Part shown: positions 26,561 through 33,898 of the stretch, piece by piece | Layout: every line of letters begins with the position of its first letter | Position numbering within the stretch: position 1 is the stretch's first letter | NCBI GenBank assembly: GCA_016210495.1 | Contig: JACQUC010000254.1 | Span: 1 to 51,372 of the forward strand | Source of the DNA: Chloroflexota bacterium | GTDB taxonomy: Bacteria; Chloroflexota; FW602-bin22; JACPRP01 | DNA: 51,372 nt | Direction: 5' to 3' | The notes under the pieces: generated by a model | Told to the model about the DNA's origin: nothing | The model's input: the letters and a program-made list of their open reading frames with translations, nothing else | Databases searched by the model: none | Made by a program: the position numbers and the translations under genes

Positions 26561-26720
26561 TCTGTCGGACGTCGTACCGTCCCAAAAGCAAAGTCCTTTA
26601 CCTCATAATCGTGTGCACGGCTATGTTCACATCACTGCGGGGAATCGCGCTACGGCCACGCAGGTCGTATCGTGCCGAGTCGCAATCGAGAGGTCACTTC
26701 AAACGGGTAGGGAGAGTTGT

Positions 26721-28451
26721 ATGAGCGGCCGAATGAGAGACGTAGTAGACGTGGAAACAGATGTTCTAGTCATTGGCGGTGGGTTTGCTGGGATGTGGGC
26801 CGCCATAGCTGCCAGGCAGGCGGGACAGCTGGTTGTCCTCGTGGACAAGGGAATGGTTGCCAGAAGCGGCTGCAGCAGCTTCGTGGCCGGCATCTTCTTG
26901 GTGTGCTTGCCAGAAGACGACAAGGACGAGTGGTTCGAGGAGATGGTCGTCGGAGGGGAGTATCTAAACGAACAGGAGTGGGTTAAGCTCTACCTCACCG
27001 AATCCTACGAGCGCGCGATGGAGGTTGACGGCTGGGCTCACAAGTATGGCAAGCAGGTCATCGAGAGAGATGCCGGGGGTGCTTTCGTCCGGAGAAAAGC
27101 CCGCGGCCACATCAATACTTTTTGTACAATCGTACAAGCTCGACCCTTCGTCGACACGCTGAAGCGCAAGGCCAAGGAGCTCGGGGTCAAGCTGGTCGAG
27201 CGGGTGATGATCAACGATCTGCTTTTGACAGATGGTAGAGCGGGCGGGGCATACGGCTTTGCCTACAGGACGGGTGAAAGCTACCTCTTCAGAGCGAAGG
27301 CCGTGGTTCTGGCTTCGGGCGCAACGCACTTCCGAAGTATCTTTCTGGGTTGCAAGAACATCACAGGCGACGGCGTCGCGGCCGCCTATCGCGCTGGAGC
27401 GATCCTCCAAAATATGGAGCTGTTCATTTCAAACACCTGCTCGGCCGAATATGATATTCACGGCATGAATCTAATGGTCAGCATTGGGGGTGAGTTCGTC
27501 AATGCTTTGGGCGAAAGGTTTATGCACAAATACAGTCCGGAGCTCGGTAGCAGGGCCGATCTAAATGACTTGGCGCTGGCCTTTTCCAGGGAAGTGATGG
27601 AAGGTCGCGGCCCCATCTATCTGGATGCCACATCGGCGAGTGCCGCGGACAGGGCGCTTTGTCGCAAGATCCTGCCCGAAACATTCAAGGTTTACGACCA
27701 GATCGGCTACAGTCCGCTCGACAGACCCATGAAGTGGGTACCGGCACCCGATGGCCAGATCGCAATGGGCGGAGGCGCGCGAATCACCATCAGATGTGAG
27801 ACCAGCATCCCGGGACTTTTCGCCGCGGGAGACGCTGCCTGGAAAGCACTCAATGGGTCGGGCGGGGGGCCGTGCGGCAAGGCAGCGGGGTTTGCCGTCG
27901 TATCTGGCCATCGGGCGGGCAGGTTCAGCGCAGAGTATGCCCGCGGACAAGGCGCGGCAGCTAGCCAGTCCGCCTTGATGGACGGCTTCCAGGCGGCACG
28001 TAGCTCGTTCCTACAGCCGATACTGAGGACATCTGGCGTCGATCCGGATGATATGCTGCACGAGATGCAGGAGCTGATGTTCAAGTGTGACGTGTACTAC
28101 ATCAAAAGTGAGCCGCGCGTGCAGAACACCATCGAACGCCTGGAGCAGATCAAGACGAACATGATGCCGGAGCTCTGGGCCAGGGACCTGCACGGCTTAA
28201 TGAAGGCCAACGAGACGAAGAATATGATGTTTGTGGCCGAAGCCCTCTTCCGCTCGGCTCTGGTGCGGAAGGAAAGTCGGGGCTCGCATTTCCTGGAGGA
28301 GTACCCGATCACGAACAATCGCGACTGGCTAAGGTATACTCTGTTGCAGAAGGATGGCGATCAAATGAGTCTTTGGAGTGAGGAGGTCCCAACACCATAT
28401 CTTCGCCCAACAGAAGACTTCACTACGCCGGCTGGCATCAGAAGGGAGTAG
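26721..28451 (+). CDS. soluble flavoprotein of fumarate reductase/AprA superfamily (copy B2)
   Basis: A 576-aa cytoplasmic FAD protein, paralogue of copy B1. Motifs are 'VLVIGGGFAGMWAAIAARQAG', 'NITGDGVAAAYRAGAILQNME', 'ALGERFMHKYSPELG', 'EGRGPIYLDATSAS', 'GLFAAGDAAWKALNGSGGG' and the C-terminal 'GSHFLEEYPITNNRDW'. ATG at 26721, preceded by 'gggagag', matches the B1 start; the frame is open further upstream but without support. It is the first gene of the operon flavoprotein-binding protein-GrdE-GrdB, so its reaction may be coupled to reductive chemistry on the same substrate. Confidence 0.86.
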   Translation: MSGRMRDVVDVETDVLVIGGGFAGMWAAIAARQAGQLVVLVDKGMVARSGCSSFVAGIFLVCLPEDDKDEWFEEMVVGGEYLNEQEWVKLYLTESYERAMEVDGWAHKYGKQVIERDAGGAFVRRKARGHINTFCTIVQARPFVDTLKRKAKELGVKLVERVMINDLLLTDGRAGGAYGFAYRTGESYLFRAKAVVLASGATHFRSIFLGCKNITGDGVAAAYRAGAILQNMELFISNTCSAEYDIHGMNLMVSIGGEFVNALGERFMHKYSPELGSRADLNDLALAFSREVMEGRGPIYLDATSASAADRALCRKILPETFKVYDQIGYSPLDRPMKWVPAPDGQIAMGGGARITIRCETSIPGLFAAGDAAWKALNGSGGGPCGKAAGFAVVSGHRAGRFSAEYARGQGAAASQSALMDGFQAARSSFLQPILRTSGVDPDDMLHEMQELMFKCDVYYIKSEPRVQNTIERLEQIKTNMMPELWARDLHGLMKANETKNMMFVAEALFRSALVRKESRGSHFLEEYPITNNRDWLRYTLLQKDGDQMSLWSEEVPTPYLRPTEDFTTPAGIRRE

Positions 28452-28503
28452 GCGCAGTGGCTGTAGAGAAGATCGATTATGAAAATTGAATGAGGAGGCA
28501 GAA

Positions 28504-29703
28504 ATGAACGGGCGACCACTAGAGCGCACTTGTCTTCTAATCACGATGGCTCTAGCAGTTACCTTGGCGGTGGCCTGCGCAGGTGCGCCACCACCTACGC
28601 CAACGGCAACGCCACCGGCACCCACCAAGCCAGCGGCCCAGCCTGCGAAGCCTGCCGCGGCGCCTGCGACGCCGGCACCCGCTCCCACCAAGCCGGCCGC
28701 GGCAGCCCCTAAGCCGACGGAGCCGGCCAAGGCCGCGCCAGCGGCGGTTGTGAAGCTTAGCGTGGACCCCGTAGGCAAATCCTCCGACGCAGGGTTGTAC
28801 ATTGCGCTCGAGAAGGGCTACTTCAAGGAGCAGAATATCAACATCGAGCTCAAGCCAGTCGCCGGAACCTCCGAGCGACTGCAGATGCTGGCTGTAGGCG
28901 AAGCGGATGTGGGTGGTGGCAGCCCTGGTCCTGGCATATACAATGCCATACAGAGAGGCATTCCTCTAAAATTGGCGGCAGAGAAGGGAAGCAATGCCCC
29001 AGGGATGGGTTTCATCTCGTTCGTGGTAAGGAAGGACCTTTACGACCAGGGCGTTATCAGGGAGCCCAAGGATCTGAAAGGCAAGAAGATCGGTGTCACG
29101 GGCGGCAACGCGGGGGCTACCGGCCTCGTCGATCTTGACATCCTAATGTCCAAGGCCGGGCTGAGCTGGAAGGACGCGGAAATTGTCGATTTGGTCTTCG
29201 CCGACTACCAAGCGGCATTTGCCGGCAAATCCATCGACGTCGCTCTCCAGATCGAACCTCTCACCACCAAAGGTGTCGAACAAGGCATTTTTGTACGGTG
29301 GAAAGGTGTCGACGAGATCAACCCCAACCATCAGCAGGCTACTTTGATGTTCTCGGCGCAGTTTGCCAAAGACCGGACAGAGGTCGCGAAGAGATTCACG
29401 GCTGCCTACGTGAAGGGCGTGCGTGACTACAACGACGCCTTCGTGAAAAAGAACAAGAAGCTTCGCGACGAGATTATCCCCCTGCTCATCCAGAACACCA
29501 ACATCAAGGAGAGAGAGCTGTACGACAAGATGGTATACCCCGGCTTGAATCCCGACGGCTACGTCAATTCCGAGAGCCTTTCGCGCGACCTGGAATGGCT
29601 CCTCGCCAATGGCTTCATGCGGGAAAGGGTGGATCTCAAACAGATCATCGACAATCAGTTCGCGGATTACGCAGTGCAGGTGTTGGGCAAGTACAACAGG
29701 TAG
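28504..29703 (+). CDS. NitT/TauT-type substrate-binding lipoprotein
   Basis: A 399-aa exported protein. The signal peptide ends in lipobox A-V-A-C, followed by a long Pro/Ala/Lys/Thr low-complexity linker to about residue 85 and an SsuA/THI5-like domain with 'SSDAGLYIALEKGYFKEQNI', 'LAVGEADVGGGSPG', 'LKGKKIGVTGG' and 'AKRFTAAYVKGVRDYNDAF'. ATG at 28504 has AGGAGG about 6 nt upstream. It lies 52 nt after flavoprotein B2 and 50 nt before the GrdE-like gene, so the ligand it binds is probably the substrate, or a relative, of the Grd-like reductase. No transport partner is nearby. Confidence 0.87.
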   Translation: MNGRPLERTCLLITMALAVTLAVACAGAPPPTPTATPPAPTKPAAQPAKPAAAPATPAPAPTKPAAAAPKPTEPAKAAPAAVVKLSVDPVGKSSDAGLYIALEKGYFKEQNINIELKPVAGTSERLQMLAVGEADVGGGSPGPGIYNAIQRGIPLKLAAEKGSNAPGMGFISFVVRKDLYDQGVIREPKDLKGKKIGVTGGNAGATGLVDLDILMSKAGLSWKDAEIVDLVFADYQAAFAGKSIDVALQIEPLTTKGVEQGIFVRWKGVDEINPNHQQATLMFSAQFAKDRTEVAKRFTAAYVKGVRDYNDAFVKKNKKLRDEIIPLLIQNTNIKERELYDKMVYPGLNPDGYVNSESLSRDLEWLLANGFMRERVDLKQIIDNQFADYAVQVLGKYNR

Positions 29704-29753
29704 AACAGGTAGCAAGATGCAGCCAGAGAGGGAGATATGCCGAGGAGTTGGCA

Positions 29754-31031
29754 TTGAGGCTGGAAGTGGCGACCTTCGAGGTGAAGCAGGTCGAGTTCTC
29801 TCATCGGACCGCGCTCTCTAATGGCATACTGACGATTGACAGAGGAGAGCTCAAAGCGCTGATCCAGAACGACGATGCCATTGAGAGCACGGAGATTGAG
29901 CTGGCCAGACCTGGCGAGAGCACGCGCATCGTGCGCGTCCTCGACGCCATAGAGCCACTGCTGAAGGTGAAAGGCAGCTCGTGCTGTTTCCCCGGCCTAC
30001 TCGGGCCGGCGAGGACCTGCGGCGACGGCCGCACCAATCGGTTGAAGGGCCTGGCCGTGCTCGAAAGCAGCGAGTTCCCGCAACCGGCAGGGGGATTGCT
30101 CAGCTTCAGCGAGGGCTTCATCGACATGTCGGGCCCAGCGGCAGCCCGCTGCGCCTGCTCCGACACCTTCAACGTTATTCTTCTCCTCAAGCCCAGGGAG
30201 GGCACGACAAACGAGCAGTGGGACCGCACGGTGCGGATGGCGGGGATGAAGACGTCAGCCTACCTGGCATCGACCACGCGAGACCAGGAGCCCGATCGAG
30301 AGCAGGCCTTTGAGCTGGGGAGCGTGGATAGCTCCCTGCCACGGGTGGTCTATATCGACCAGGTGCAAGAGCAGGGGCTGTTGGTTCACACGCTGGTTTA
30401 CGGAGGCCACGTCGACAATCTGTTGCCCACGCTTTTGCACCCGAACGAGATGCTTGATGGTGCGGTCGTCAGCGGCAACTACAAGGGCGGCATGCGCGTG
30501 GCGACCTGCATTCACACCAACAACCCCATCGTCAAAGCACTGTACCGCAGGCACGGCTGTGAGATTAATTTCCTGGGCGTCGTCCTCTCACGAGGGCACC
30601 ACGACGATCATCGGAGCAAGGAGAGGTCGGCACAGTATGCTGCCAAGGTCGCGAGGCTGCTGGGGGCCGAGGGAGCCATTGTCTCTATCGAGGGCACAGG
30701 AAACGCCATGATCGACTACATGCTGACGGTGAAGGCCTGTGAGGAAGCGGGCATCAGGACCGTGGCGCTGCTGCACGAGCGCGGCGGGCCAGACGGCACC
30801 GACACACCTCTGATCGACTTTGCACCTGAGGCCGATGCCATGGTGACTTCAGGAAGCATCGATCGGCCCGTGGCGATGCCGAGGGTAGATAGGGTGATCG
30901 GCGGCACGGAGGCGCGCTGTACCACCGGCCAGATCGTCGACGCCCGTGGTCCCTTTGAAGCCTTGCCAATTGACCTCTACTGCGGATTCTGGCAGATGGG
31001 CATCGGCGGCTTGACGGCCAAGGACTGCTGA
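29754..31031 (+). CDS. grdE: GrdE-like component B proprotein of glycine/sarcosine/betaine reductase family, non-canonical
   Basis: A 425-aa homologue of GrdE, the proprotein that in classical reductases is cut at Asn-Cys into alpha and beta chains, the Cys becoming a pyruvoyl group that binds the amine substrate. Recognisable blocks are 'GDGRTNRLKGLAVL' (90-103), 'EGFIDMSGPAA', 'VRMAGMKTSAYLA', 'LLPTLLHPNEMLDGAVVSGN' and 'TNNPIVKALYRRHG'. At the cleavage site this protein reads Gly-Asn242-Tyr243, so the pyruvoyl precursor Cys is absent. TTG at 29754, with GAGGAG 6 nt upstream, aligns with the usual MRLE start. It is followed 46 nt later by the GrdB-like selenoprotein. Family sure; substrate and mechanism open. 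Confidence 0.85.
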   Translation: MRLEVATFEVKQVEFSHRTALSNGILTIDRGELKALIQNDDAIESTEIELARPGESTRIVRVLDAIEPLLKVKGSSCCFPGLLGPARTCGDGRTNRLKGLAVLESSEFPQPAGGLLSFSEGFIDMSGPAAARCACSDTFNVILLLKPREGTTNEQWDRTVRMAGMKTSAYLASTTRDQEPDREQAFELGSVDSSLPRVVYIDQVQEQGLLVHTLVYGGHVDNLLPTLLHPNEMLDGAVVSGNYKGGMRVATCIHTNNPIVKALYRRHGCEINFLGVVLSRGHHDDHRSKERSAQYAAKVARLLGAEGAIVSIEGTGNAMIDYMLTVKACEEAGIRTVALLHERGGPDGTDTPLIDFAPEADAMVTSGSIDRPVAMPRVDRVIGGTEARCTTGQIVDARGPFEALPIDLYCGFWQMGIGGLTAKDC

Positions 31032-31077
31032 CGACCGCGGAACACGAGGAATGGAAAGGCGGTAACGTACGAAAGAA

Positions 31078-32382
31078 GTGCGCGTAGTCCACTACATAAA
31101 CCAGTTCTTTGCCGGCATTGGAGGCGAGGAGAAGGCTGACATCCCGTTGGAGATGCGCGAGGGACCGGTCGGGCCGGGCCGGGCGCTGCAGGCTGCCCTC
31201 GGGCCACGAGGGCAGGTCGTTGCCACCGTTATTTGTGGCGATAACTACTTTCACCAAAACGAGGAGGCCGCATCCAGCGAGGTGACCAGGCTTTTGCCGA
31301 GCCTTAAGCCGGACGTAGTGGTGGCAGGACCCGCTTTTGACGCCGGGCGTTATGGACTGGCTTGCGCCCGAATTTGTGAGACAGCGCAACGCCAGGCCGG
31401 TGTAGCGGCTGTGACGGCTATGTATCCTGAAAACCCGGGCGCGCAGATCTACAAGTCCAAAGTATTTGTCATCCCGACGGCGGACTCGGCCCTCGAAATG
31501 GGTGACGCCATTCAGCGGTTGGCCGACTTCGCCTGCAAACTTGCGTCCGGCGATCCCTTAGGCTCCGCGGCAGACGAAGGATACCTCCCGCGAGGAATAC
31601 GCCGCAACTTCGAGACCGATACGCCGGCGCCCGAGCGCGCGGTGCAAATGCTGCTGTCCAAGCTTGGCGGTGAACCGTTCGTAACCGAGCTGCACGTCGA
31701 AGTGCTCGAAGGCGTTCCCGCCCCCCCACCTCTAGCGAATCTAGGCACGGCCACTATCGCCATCGTCACCGAGGCAGGTGTTGTGCCCAGAGGCAACCCC
31801 GACCGCATTCCATCCGGTCGGGCGACAAAATGGGCCGCATACAGCATCGCGGGCTTGGACGACCTTTTTGGCGAGAATTACCAGACTGTACACGGCGGTT
31901 ACGACGGACGGTGGGTGACCCAGGATCCCGATCGCGCGGTCCCAGTCGATGCTCTCCGCGAGTTGGAAGCAAACGGCGTCATTGGCAAGCTCCTGGATCG
32001 CTACTACGTGACCTGCGGCAACGCGGGCAACCTGCAAGTTATGCAGCGGATGGCACGGGAGATCGCCGTCGAATTGAAGGCTCAGGGAGTCACGGGCGTC
32101 GTCGTGCCAGCTACTTGAGGCACGGGCACGCGTAGCGGTGCTGCGATAGCCAAGGAACTCGACCGGTCTGGCCTGCCCACTGTTCTTATCTCGGCACTGT
32201 TGAGCGTTGCAGTTATGGTCGGTGCAAACCGCATCGTGCGTGGCGGTCTGTTCCACCATCCATTGGGAGATCCCTCGAGGTCCCCAGAGAGCGAGAGGAG
32301 GTGGCGCCTGAGGCTGGTGAACACCGCGCTGCAGGCGCTCCGGACCAGGGTGGATGCTCCCACGGTGTTCGAGTTGGAGTAA
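31078..32382 (+). CDS. grdB: GrdB-like selenoprotein (component B gamma subunit family), in-frame UGA = Sec347
   Basis: A 434-aa protein if UGA at 32116-32118 is read as selenocysteine; a naive call stops at residue 346. The N-terminus 'VVHYINQFFAGIGGEEKAD' and 'REGPVGPG' are hallmarks of GrdB/GrdF/GrdH. The 88 codons after UGA keep full family similarity, including 'AKELDRSGLPTV', 'VGANRIV' and 'HHPLGDPSRS', ending at TAA 32380. The Sec motif is U-G-T-G-T-R-S-G, where the classical form has Cys at the fourth and seventh positions (UxxCxxC), so the neighbouring cysteines are lost. A SECIS-like hairpin follows directly. GTG at 31078 is the start. GrdA, GrdC, GrdD and the Sec-insertion genes are not in the window. 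Confidence 0.88.
32131..32145 (+). promoter_or_regulatory. bacterial SECIS-like hairpin of the GrdB-like gene
   Basis: CGUAGC-GGU-GCUGCG: a 6-bp stem (one G-U pair) with a GGU loop. The loop begins 18 nt after the UGA at 32116-32118. Small loop size, a leading G and a 16-37 nt spacing are the accepted bacterial SECIS features. Confidence 0.75.
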
Positions 32383-32391
32383 CAGGTGTAA

Positions 32392-32769
32392 TCAAGCAGC
32401 AGTCTTTGCAAGCTCGTACGGCTGAATCAACACCTCTGCCGGAATCCCCAATCCCGCGTGCAGCCGCCTAATCATCTCGATAGACAGTGCCCGCCGCCGA
32501 TTCAATACCTCGGCCACGCGGGCGCGGCTCCCGATGTACGGCTCCAAGTCGCGCCGGGTCAACCCGCGACTCTGCATATGGTACAGTATTGCCTCAATTG
32601 GGTCTGGCTCAGGAATCGCGAAATGTTTCGCCTCATATGCCTCGACCAGCGTTGCCCAGACTTCCAGTAGGTCAGCCTCTCTGCTGTTTGGCGCTGCGTC
32701 AAAGAGGCACTCGATTTCTGCCAGTGCTGCTTGATAGTCAGTCTCGGTCTTTATCAGTTTGATTTCCAC
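32392..32769 (-). CDS. HigA-like antitoxin / XRE-family regulator, solitary
   Basis: A 125-aa protein with an N-terminal segment 'EIKLIKTETDYQAALAEIE' typical of the larger HigA antitoxins (COG5499 type) and a C-terminal helix-turn-helix ('RDLEPYIGSRARVAEVLNRR'). GTG at 32769 with GGGAGG upstream is chosen; the frame extends to 32850 without support. In HigBA systems the toxin gene normally sits just upstream, but no ORF is found between 32770 and 33083, so this is an orphan antitoxin or a stand-alone repressor. It converges on the GrdB-like gene with only 9 nt between them and has its own promoter/operator. Confidence 0.82.
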   Translation of the reverse strand: MEIKLIKTETDYQAALAEIECLFDAAPNSREADLLEVWATLVEAYEAKHFAIPEPDPIEAILYHMQSRGLTRRDLEPYIGSRARVAEVLNRRRALSIEMIRRLHAGLGIPAEVLIQPYELAKTAA

Positions 32770-32793
32770 GGTTAGCCTCCCTGCTATAGCGAT

Positions 32794-32846
32794 GTTATAT
32801 GTCGCTCCCGAAATGGGTGCAAGATGTGCGATCGGCGCATTTCGGG
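32794..32846 (-). promoter_or_regulatory. promoter and operator of the HigA-like gene
   Basis: On the minus strand TTGCAC (32822-32817), a 17-nt spacer and TATAAC (32799-32794). A perfect 9-bp inverted repeat, CCCGAAATG (32807-32815) / CATTTCGGG (32838-32846), overlaps the spacer and -35 region, consistent with autorepression by the encoded HTH protein. Confidence 0.55.
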
Positions 32847-33083
32847 ACACTCCGCGGCAAACCCTGCGGTGGTCTGGTTTTGAGGCAGTCTAAGCTGTTA
32901 CCCGATGTGCTTGCTACCTGAATCATCCCTCGACTGCGAAAGGGCATTGGCACGCTTTATGCCGTATTTTAAGAGCGCAGCTCGAGAGTACGTTGTTGGA
33001 GCCAAGGGCAAAGATTCGACCAAACTGCCGGCTCGGAGCATTCTTGGGCCTGCGGAAAGAGATTGATAGGGGAGGTTGCTGGG

Positions 33084-33617
33084 ATGTATCCAATATCGAG
33101 AACTCAGAACTTGTGGTGGGTCCTGGCCTTAGCTGGGGTCGTCAGCATCCTGTTTGGCCTTACAGCGCTGTTCTGGCCTGGTGTGACGCTGGCCGTCTTC
33201 ATCTACCTATTCGGGATCTACGCGATCGTTTATGGGTTCGTGGAACTGGGCCATATGTTTAGATCGACGGAAACGACGGCGTGGTGGACGCATCTGCTGG
33301 TGGGGGTACTGAGCATACTGGCAGGAATTGCCGCCTTCGCGTGGCCGGGACAGACCGCGCTGATGCTACTCTACATCATCGCCGCCTGGGCCATCTCGGT
33401 CGGCATCGTGGAGACCGTGGCCGCCTTCTTCTTGAATCAATTGCACCTGGCGTTGGGCGGACTCGTTTCCGTTCTCTTTGGGTTCGTGCTCCTGGCCAAC
33501 CCGGGGGTGGGCGCGCTGGCCCTGATCGTGGTCATCGGGGTCTTTGCGATAGTTCGTGGGATCATCCTGATCGCCGCATCGTTCATGCCATCGACGGCAC
33601 CGGCGGTCAGATCCTGA
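33084..33617 (+). CDS. HdeD-like multi-pass membrane protein
   Basis: A 177-aa integral membrane protein with about six hydrophobic helices in three paired repeats, each with a 'G(V/L)xSxLxGxxxxxxPG' pattern ('GVVSILFGLTALFWPG', 'GVLSILAGIAAFAWPG', 'GLVSVLFGFVLLANPG'). This is the HdeD/DUF308 pattern, linked to acid resistance in Escherichia coli but of unknown function in most bacteria. ATG at 33084 has GGGGAGG 8 nt upstream. It stands alone on the plus strand between the antitoxin-like gene and the Hdr cluster. Confidence 0.85.
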   Translation: MYPISRTQNLWWVLALAGVVSILFGLTALFWPGVTLAVFIYLFGIYAIVYGFVELGHMFRSTETTAWWTHLLVGVLSILAGIAAFAWPGQTALMLLYIIAAWAISVGIVETVAAFFLNQLHLALGGLVSVLFGFVLLANPGVGALALIVVIGVFAIVRGIILIAASFMPSTAPAVRS

Positions 33618-33751
33618 GGACAATGGAGTGAGTGACTGATCGAGCAGCCCTGACGCAGTAAGCCAGGCCAGGACGCGTAGCCAAACGTCAGGCCCGCCCT
33701 GGCCTGGATCAGGACCGGAATAAGGGAACGCAGGCGGAATCAGGGAGCAGC

Positions 33752-33898
33752 CTACTTCCCCTCTCTTAGCCGCCGGACGCTGTTACTGCGGCAGTTGGGG
33801 CATGTTCGCTCCTGCACAGGCTCGTTTGGTGCGTACGGGGCGTGGTACTCGTGGCCGCACCTAAGACACTTGAGCTTTGCTTCTGTGGGTTCGCTCAC
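33752..33898 (-). CDS. 48-aa zinc-ribbon protein overlapping the hdrA 3' end
   Basis: A short gene (GTG at 33898, TAG at 33752-33754) coding for a protein with C-L-R-C at residues 11-14 and C-P-N-C at 33-36, a two-knuckle zinc ribbon like those of FmdB or rubredoxin-like regulators. The start overlaps the last 38 nt of hdrA in another frame and has AGGAGG at about -10, supporting real translation and coupling. The C-terminus is basic ('SNSVRRLREGK'). As the last gene of the Hdr operon it may be a small regulatory or assembly factor; the function is unknown. Confidence 0.72.
   Translation of the reverse strand: MSEPTEAKLKCLRCGHEYHAPYAPNEPVQERTCPNCRSNSVRRLREGK

Larger units (their letters stand above)
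26076..26720. other. 645-nt divergent regulatory region
   Basis: No gene is supported. The region separates the divergent UbiD (minus) and flavoprotein B2 (plus) operons. It is markedly AT-richer near 26460-26560, where two inverted repeats and a sigma70-like promoter cluster (described separately). A short repeat ACTGG-cttga-CCAGT lies near the minus-strand start. Confidence 0.6.

Noticed and set aside
31029..31031. TGA ending the GrdE-like gene as selenocysteine
   Set aside because: The protein already has the normal family length and the codons after the TGA show no family similarity.
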